Below, one piece after another: positions 7,333 to 11,451 of a stretch of DNA of 11,451 bases (the first letter of the stretch is position 1; each line of letters starts with the position of its first letter). The stretch is from Synechococcus sp. HW_metabat.54. Lineage in GTDB: Bacteria > Cyanobacteriota > Cyanobacteriia > PCC-6307 > Cyanobiaceae. Under the pieces are notes generated by a model. It did not search any database, had not been told where the DNA came from, and worked only from the letters and a program-made list of their open reading frames with translations. The translations under genes and the position numbers were made by a program. Location of the stretch: assembly GCA_018623675.1 (NCBI GenBank), contig JAAZVJ010000014.1:1-11451 (forward strand), given 5' to 3'.

Positions 7333-7394
7333 GGGGAAGGACGCGCGGAGAAGGCCGACAGGCTAGTGGGATGAAGTGGATGAAACGAAGCGGT
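7333..7394 (-). promoter_or_regulatory. Short gap between antiporter and epimerase genes
   Basis: These 62 bases separate two genes on the same strand. I see no hairpin followed by a T-run, so no intrinsic terminator for the antiporter, and no clear ribosome site for the epimerase. The gap may hold a weak promoter for the epimerase, but nothing matches consensus well. Confidence 0.2.
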
Positions 7395-8639
7395 TTAAAT
7401 CGCAGCAGGAGGCGTTGACTCCGGCAGGGTGATCTTCAAACGCCGCGCCAGAGGCACCAAGGCAAACCCCTGGATGCAGAGGCCCAAGAGCACCACGGCC
7501 AAGGCCAAGGGAGGCATCTCCACGCCCCAGGTTGCCTGGGAGGCCCAAGCGTCTATCGCCAGGGCGATCGGCACTGCGCCGCGCAGGCCTGCACAGGCCA
7601 CAAACAGACGCTGAGAAGACGAGAACGCCGTACGCACCAACAGCGCTTGAACAATGACGTAACGCACCAGTTGCGACACGACGAACAACAACAGACCCCA
7701 GCCGGCGGCATGCACCACATGGCCTGGATCCACCACCAGGCCCATGCACAGGAAGAGCAGCAATTCCGCCATCTTGGCGAAGCTGGCATGGGCCTCCTCC
7801 AGCACCTCCTGATCGAGGCTGGGGCCATTCCCCATCACCAATCCGGCCACATAGGCCGCCAGCAGTGGGCTGCCACCCAACAGGGTGGTGCCACCTGTCA
7901 GCACCAGCAACAGGGCCAGGCTCACAACGGGCAGCATGCTGCTGTGGCTGAGGCTGCTGCGGGTTCCCAGCAACTGCACGGTGATGCTGCCAGCGAAAAA
8001 GCCCACCATCGTTCCCAGCAGAAACTGACGGATCACATCAATCACCAGTTCACCGGGCGTGACACCGCCACCACCTGCGAGGGCTAAGGCCAACCCGGCC
8101 AGCACCACCGCCATCGGATCGTTGAAACCGGATTCAATTTCGATCAGATCCAGCAATGGTTTGGGCAACCGGCCCGCCAGAGGACGCAACAGCGCCAACA
8201 CCGCCGAAGCATCCGTGCTTCCCACCATCGCTCCGATGAAGAGGGCTTTCGGCAACTGAGACAGCCATCCGCCGCTTCCCTCCAGCGCCACAAAACCGAG
8301 CATCACTCCCGCCAGCAGCACGGATGTGAAAAGCACTCCCAAGGTGGCCAGGCGTGCAGCGGGGCGAATCACCTCCCTCACCTCACTCCAGTTGGTGGTG
8401 AGCCCGCCGAAAAACAACACCAACACCAACGAGGCCTGGGTGATCTGCTGGGCCTGCTGCACCGAGAGCAAGGTGGCAGCCTCGGTGCCAGCGCCAAGCC
8501 TGTTGTCGATCAACAGGCCCAACACCAGCACCATCAGAACACCAGGCATGCGGATGCGCTCCGCCAAATCATCGAGGAGCACCGCCAGCAGCAGCAACCC
8601 TCCAAACGCGAGCAGGTAGAAGGCCAGTTCGTGGGTCAA
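7395..8639 (-). CDS. Cation:proton antiporter, CPA1/NhaP2-like membrane domain
   Basis: A polytopic membrane protein (about 12 helices, 414 residues) that should exchange Na+ or K+ for H+ across the plasma or thylakoid membrane. Key motifs of the NhaP2/CvrA branch are visible: VGSTDASAVLALL (139-151, with Asp143), IEIESGFNDPMAV (166-178, with the ion-binding Asn173-Asp174 pair) and GLRGAVPIALA (351-361). The protein stops about 15 residues after the last helix (PLARRLKITLPESTPPAAI), so the cytoplasmic TrkA-C/CorC-type regulatory domains of full NhaP2 proteins (over 550 residues) are absent. The start is taken as TTG 8639; an in-frame stop at 8670-8672 and no upstream ATG or GTG leave few choices, and starting at Met31 would lose part of the first helix. 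It is divergent from ndhO across 60 bases. Ion preference cannot be judged from sequence. Confidence 0.9.
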   Translation of the reverse strand: MTHELAFYLLAFGGLLLLAVLLDDLAERIRMPGVLMVLVLGLLIDNRLGAGTEAATLLSVQQAQQITQASLVLVLFFGGLTTNWSEVREVIRPAARLATLGVLFTSVLLAGVMLGFVALEGSGGWLSQLPKALFIGAMVGSTDASAVLALLRPLAGRLPKPLLDLIEIESGFNDPMAVVLAGLALALAGGGGVTPGELVIDVIRQFLLGTMVGFFAGSITVQLLGTRSSLSHSSMLPVVSLALLLVLTGGTTLLGGSPLLAAYVAGLVMGNGPSLDQEVLEEAHASFAKMAELLLFLCMGLVVDPGHVVHAAGWGLLLFVVSQLVRYVIVQALLVRTAFSSSQRLFVACAGLRGAVPIALAIDAWASQATWGVEMPPLALAVVLLGLCIQGFALVPLARRLKITLPESTPPAAI

Positions 8640-8699
8640 GCCGCTCGCCGTCGCAGAACTGGTTTGGTTCTAGCCTGGTTTTCAGCACAGCTTTTCTTG
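8640..8699. promoter_or_regulatory. Divergent promoter region between antiporter and ndhO
   Basis: Sixty bases lie between two divergent starts and must contain at least the ndhO promoter. A weak -10-like TAGCCT sits at 8671-8676 and would give a leader of about 17 bases. No -35 box and no Shine-Dalgarno site are seen before the ndhO ATG; the bases just upstream are T-rich (CTTTTCTTG). Confidence 0.3.
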
Positions 8700-8954
8700 A
8701 TGGCCGAAACCGACACCGCGGCGCCAGCCAAGGCCAAACCTCCTGCCCTCAAGAAAGGTGCACTGGTGCGGGTGAACCGCCAGGCCTATGCCGGCAGTGT
8801 TGAAGCCGGAGCCAGCGATCCCACACCACCGGGCTACATCTTTGAAGGCCCTGGCGAGATCCTTGTGGTGAAAGGCGACTACGCCCAAGTGCGCTGGCGT
8901 CGCCCAGTGCCGGATGTGTGGCTGAAACTGGCTCAGCTGGAAGCCTTCTCCTGA
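8700..8954 (+). CDS. ndhO: NAD(P)H-quinone oxidoreductase subunit O
   Basis: NdhO is a small, peripheral subunit found in the NDH-1 complex of cyanobacteria and chloroplasts, which carries out cyclic electron flow around photosystem I and respiration at the thylakoid membrane. The 84-residue product has an A/K/P-rich N-terminus (about 1-18), then [13 protein letters not shown] (18-30) and [21 protein letters not shown] (47-67). The end is [12 protein letters not shown], the signature pattern of the family. The reading frame continues upstream to 8631, but that stretch encodes an unrelated Arg-rich leader and overlaps the antiporter start, so ATG 8700 is chosen. The last 22 bases overlap the end of the convergent glycosyltransferase gene. 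Confidence 0.93.
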   Translation: MAETDTAAPAKAKPPALKKGALVRVNRQAYAGSVEAGASDPTPPGYIFEGPGEILVVKGDYAQVRWRRPVPDVWLKLAQLEAFS

Positions 8955-11017
8955 AGGGCAGATTCCACGCTGGTCACCGCTTGCGGAATCGAGTGGATTG
9001 CCTCGGGGAGCCGCCATAGCGCTCCAGACAACACACCACTGAGGTCATCAAGGGCAATCAATAAGGGTTGGTCACCGAAACGACGGCGGGCAGCAGCAGT
9101 GATCGCTGAGGCCCGCCAGGGGTTCCAATCCGCCAAGGTGACCACAGCCCGATAGGCGCTTGGCCAGGGGTTGGAAGGCATCACTCTCTCCAAAGCAGCG
9201 AAGTGGGCGGCCGCCTCAGCAGGACGATTGGCCAACACTGCCAAGAGCGCCAACGTCCATCGTGCTTCCGCGTCATCGGGGTGCTGCTGCAGGCGTGCCA
9301 TGGCCCGTTGGCGCACTGGGGCGCGGTAGAGGAAATGACCATCGAGCATGTGTTCCACCGCCACCGCAGCGAAGAGGGGATCCAGCCCCGCAGGGCCTGC
9401 GGCCAACCCCGATGCCAACACTGGGAACTGCTCTGAGAAGCCTGCTGCAGCAGGCTGATCCCCGCGGCGCTTCCAGAGGGAATAACTGTCGCCGCCAGGA
9501 CGCGGAAACTGCTCCACTTGCTCAAACACACCGCTCTCGCGCACCGCCCGATCGAGCTTGCGGGCGCTCTTGCGCACTGAGCCCTGATCCCCTTCTGCCA
9601 ACAGCACCCACTGGGCTTGGGCCAACACAGGTTGCACATCAGCGCGGCTGCTTCCCAACTGGCGACCCACCAACTGGCCGCCACCGCGACGGCCGTAATA
9701 GCTCACGTTGTGCTGATTGAGATCGGGAGTGCTGGGCACCACAATCACGGTGGTGGGGCTTCCACCAGAGCGGCCACCGCCAGCCCGCTGCACGATGGCC
9801 TCGAGGGGCCCCTGATGACGGTTGCTGAGGCGATCGATCTGGGCCATGGCCCCTGCAGACGAACTGGCGAGAAACCCTGATGCCAGGAACAGCGATGGCA
9901 GCCAGGGAGCCCGCTGGGGCCAGCGCTGCACACACCACTGGCCCCACTGCCACCAGCCGCGAGACAGCAGCAGGATCAAAGCCGGCAGCAGAGGGGCGAT
10001 GTAACGGTCGTCTTTGTTGGGGCTCAGACAGGTGAACGCCCAGCCCAACACAAGACTGATCACCAGCCAGCGCCAGGCCGCGGGGTCGTCTTCCCGCTGG
10101 CGCGTCTCAACCGTGCGCCGTGCCTGCCAGCACCAGAGCAGTAGTCCGGCCAGACCCACCACAAGCAGCACAGTGCCCAACTGCTCAGGCCATAAGCGGG
10201 GGTACCAAAGCCAGCCCTCGAGGGTGAGCGGCCCTGGATCTCCCTCCCGGGCAGCGGATTCGAGCACCGCCCGATTGGTGCCGCCAAGGGTGGTGATCCA
10301 GTTGTGGTGAAGCCAGGGCAAAAGGCCAGCCACGATCACACCGGCACCAGCCAGCAGTTGGACGCGCCGGCCACCACCCCGACGCAAAGCCTGCAGGGCA
10401 ACCCAAGCCAACGCCGGCACGAGCACGAGCAGCGCGCTCTGCTTCACCAGCAGCGCCAGCAGGCACGCGATGGCTGCGCCGATGGCCTGGGGCCAGCGGC
10501 CACCCCGCAGCGGATCCCACCAACACCCCAACCGCCAGAGCGCCAGGGTGACCAGCGCGGTGAGCGGCAGCTCCAGCACGTAATCACTACGCAAATCCAA
10601 AAAAGCGGGGGCGATCGCCACCAAACCAGCAGCCAACAGGGCAAACCCACGGGCCTGACGCCGTGGATGGCGCAGCGCCAAGGCCCAAGCGGCCACCACC
10701 AGCAACAACAAGCCATGCCAAAGGCTGAGGCTCCAGGCCGCTTGGACCGGTGCATCACCGGCCACCGCCATCACGGTGCCGTTCACCAGGGATGCCAGTG
10801 GCGGGATCTTCGGGGAGAGATCGAGAAGGGCCTGCCACCCCTGCCAACCACCCCCCTCAATCAGGCCGAGGGCACGGCCATGGTCGAGGGCACTGTTGAG
10901 GTAATCGGCCTGGTCCCAAGCGGGAATGCCATTGAAGGCATGCCACCACCAACGGTCCACAACGGTGGACAGCAACCAGATCAGCAGCAAAGACAGACGA
11001 AAGCGCCAAGCAGCCAT
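8933..11017 (-). CDS. GT-C membrane glycosyltransferase (PMT/ArnT-like) with C-terminal TPR-like domain
   Basis: A 694-residue envelope protein. After the first membrane helix (about 6-20) the first outward loop has PAWDQADYL (32-40), where an aspartate corresponds to the catalytic acidic residue of PMT/ArnT-type GT-C enzymes. About ten further helices run to residue 390. The [15 protein letters not shown] motif (333-347) matches the K--RY--PL-P pattern of the ArnT branch. Such enzymes use a polyprenyl-phosphate sugar to modify protein, lipid A or glycan outside the cytoplasm; donor and acceptor here are unknown. The second half is soluble: a mixed region with GG-rich loops (411-460) and then helical repeats with TPR character (about 570-612, [26 protein letters not shown]). 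ATG 11017 is chosen because it overlaps the upstream stop as TGATG; the frame stays open to 11281, but that part lies over the neighbouring gene. Confidence 0.87.
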   Translation of the reverse strand: MAAWRFRLSLLLIWLLSTVVDRWWWHAFNGIPAWDQADYLNSALDHGRALGLIEGGGWQGWQALLDLSPKIPPLASLVNGTVMAVAGDAPVQAAWSLSLWHGLLLLVVAAWALALRHPRRQARGFALLAAGLVAIAPAFLDLRSDYVLELPLTALVTLALWRLGCWWDPLRGGRWPQAIGAAIACLLALLVKQSALLVLVPALAWVALQALRRGGGRRVQLLAGAGVIVAGLLPWLHHNWITTLGGTNRAVLESAAREGDPGPLTLEGWLWYPRLWPEQLGTVLLVVGLAGLLLWCWQARRTVETRQREDDPAAWRWLVISLVLGWAFTCLSPNKDDRYIAPLLPALILLLSRGWWQWGQWCVQRWPQRAPWLPSLFLASGFLASSSAGAMAQIDRLSNRHQGPLEAIVQRAGGGRSGGSPTTVIVVPSTPDLNQHNVSYYGRRGGGQLVGRQLGSSRADVQPVLAQAQWVLLAEGDQGSVRKSARKLDRAVRESGVFEQVEQFPRPGGDSYSLWKRRGDQPAAAGFSEQFPVLASGLAAGPAGLDPLFAAVAVEHMLDGHFLYRAPVRQRAMARLQQHPDDAEARWTLALLAVLANRPAEAAAHFAALERVMPSNPWPSAYRAVVTLADWNPWRASAITAAARRRFGDQPLLIALDDLSGVLSGALWRLPEAIHSIPQAVTSVESALQEKASS

Positions 11018-11451
11018 CAGGCGATCTCCAACCGGCGCCGCTCCTGCTGCAGCCGTTGACGCCGCTGCTTGGCCTCTCGCAACATCTCGCGCCCGTCGTG
11101 GAGATAGCTGTCGACGTAACCCATCGTGTAGCGCTCCAGCTCGTTGATCGCATCCTCCACCTCCGAAAGGCAGTGATAGAGGCTGAGCCCAAAACCTCGG
11201 GCGGTGGATGGCACCGGCAACGACTGATAGAGCTGTTTGACCTTCTCCAGCTTGTGCTGACTGGTTTCGATGTAGGCACAAAAGGCCTCCATCAAGGTGT
11301 CGTCGTAGGGATCAGCCGACAGGGCCCGCAGCTGGGCCGGGAACGGGTTGATCACCTGACCCAACTGCCGATCCACGGGGGCATACACGGTCTGCAACCA
11401 GTGCACGAGGGCATCATCGGCAGCAGCTCCCTGGCCGCTGGCAGCACTGGC
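11017..11451 (-). CDS. Helical hypothetical protein (5' partial)
   Basis: The frame is open to the window edge, so the start lies outside; the GTG at 11406 is only an internal candidate. The 144 visible residues begin with an Ala/Gly-rich stretch ([16 protein letters not shown]), followed by a mostly helical protein with several motifs rich in aromatic and charged residues, such as [19 protein letters not shown]. It ends in a strongly basic coiled-coil-like tail ([20 protein letters not shown]). No membrane segment or signal is seen and I do not recognise the family. The stop codon overlaps the start of the GT-C glycosyltransferase (TGATG), so the two are translationally coupled and probably act in the same envelope process; that is inference from position. 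It could be a cytoplasmic partner, but nothing shows this directly. Confidence 0.75.
   Translation of the reverse strand, partial: ASAASGQGAAADDALVHWLQTVYAPVDRQLGQVINPFPAQLRALSADPYDDTLMEAFCAYIETSQHKLEKVKQLYQSLPVPSTARGFGLSLYHCLSEVEDAINELERYTMGYVDSYLHDGREMLREAKQRRQRLQQERRRLEIA

Noticed and set aside
8631..8699. An N-terminal extension of ndhO starting at GTG 8631.
   Set aside because: The extra 23 residues are Arg-rich and then hydrophobic, unlike NdhO, and would overlap the start of the antiporter gene; the family begins near ATG 8700.
10304..11059. A 251-codon open frame on the + strand opposite the GT-C gene.
   Set aside because: Gln/His/Pro-rich translation with no recognisable motif; it is the antisense image of Leu/Ala/Trp-rich membrane helices.
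11018..11281. A longer GT-C protein beginning at 11281.
   Set aside because: The extra 88 codons lie over another gene in a different frame and encode low-complexity sequence; ATG 11017 sits just before the first membrane helix and forms a TGATG junction.

Overview
This window looks like chromosomal DNA from a marine picocyanobacterium of the Synechococcus/Cyanobium group. The evidence is the gene set: a cyanobacterial NDH-1 subunit O, a CrtQ-type zeta-carotene desaturase next to a cyclase-like (SRPBCC) gene, HemD, and a cyanobacterial LpxB-related protein. The DNA is GC-rich and very tightly packed. About 270 of 11,451 bases (roughly 2.4%) lie between genes, no gap exceeds 94 bases, and GTG or TTG starts are common. 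I see no rRNA, tRNA, CRISPR array, insertion sequence, phage gene or inverted-repeat boundary. The species call is inference from gene content.

Layout: (1) Bases 1-1592, + strand: the 3' end of a TPR protein that is probably the tail of a GT2 glycosyltransferase, then hemD, joined by an ATGA overlap. (2) Bases 1556-4018, - strand: zds/crtQ, then a small SRPBCC protein, then a proline-rich lipoprotein with a PilP-like motif. These probably form one operon, and its end overlaps the end of hemD. (3) Bases 4113-6455, + strand: an A-type Fe-S carrier, a small TPR protein, an LpxB-related glycosyltransferase-like protein and a two-helix membrane protein, separated by 45 bases, 1 base and a 4-base overlap. 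(4) Bases 6391-8639, - strand: a TIGR01777-type NAD(P)-binding epimerase, preceded in transcription order by a CPA1-type cation/proton antiporter. (5) Bases 8700-8954, + strand: ndhO. (6) Bases 8933-11451, - strand: a partial hypothetical gene feeding by a TGATG junction into a large GT-C membrane glycosyltransferase with a C-terminal TPR-like domain.

Functional themes are photosynthetic housekeeping (tetrapyrrole and carotenoid synthesis, Fe-S assembly, NDH-1) and envelope biogenesis (GT-C transferase, LpxB-like protein, lipoprotein, small membrane protein). I found no convincing new multi-gene system such as a defence island. The most interesting items are the conserved-looking but poorly defined partners of zds and of the Fe-S carrier, and the fact that all three convergent gene pairs overlap at their 3' ends with no room for a terminator.
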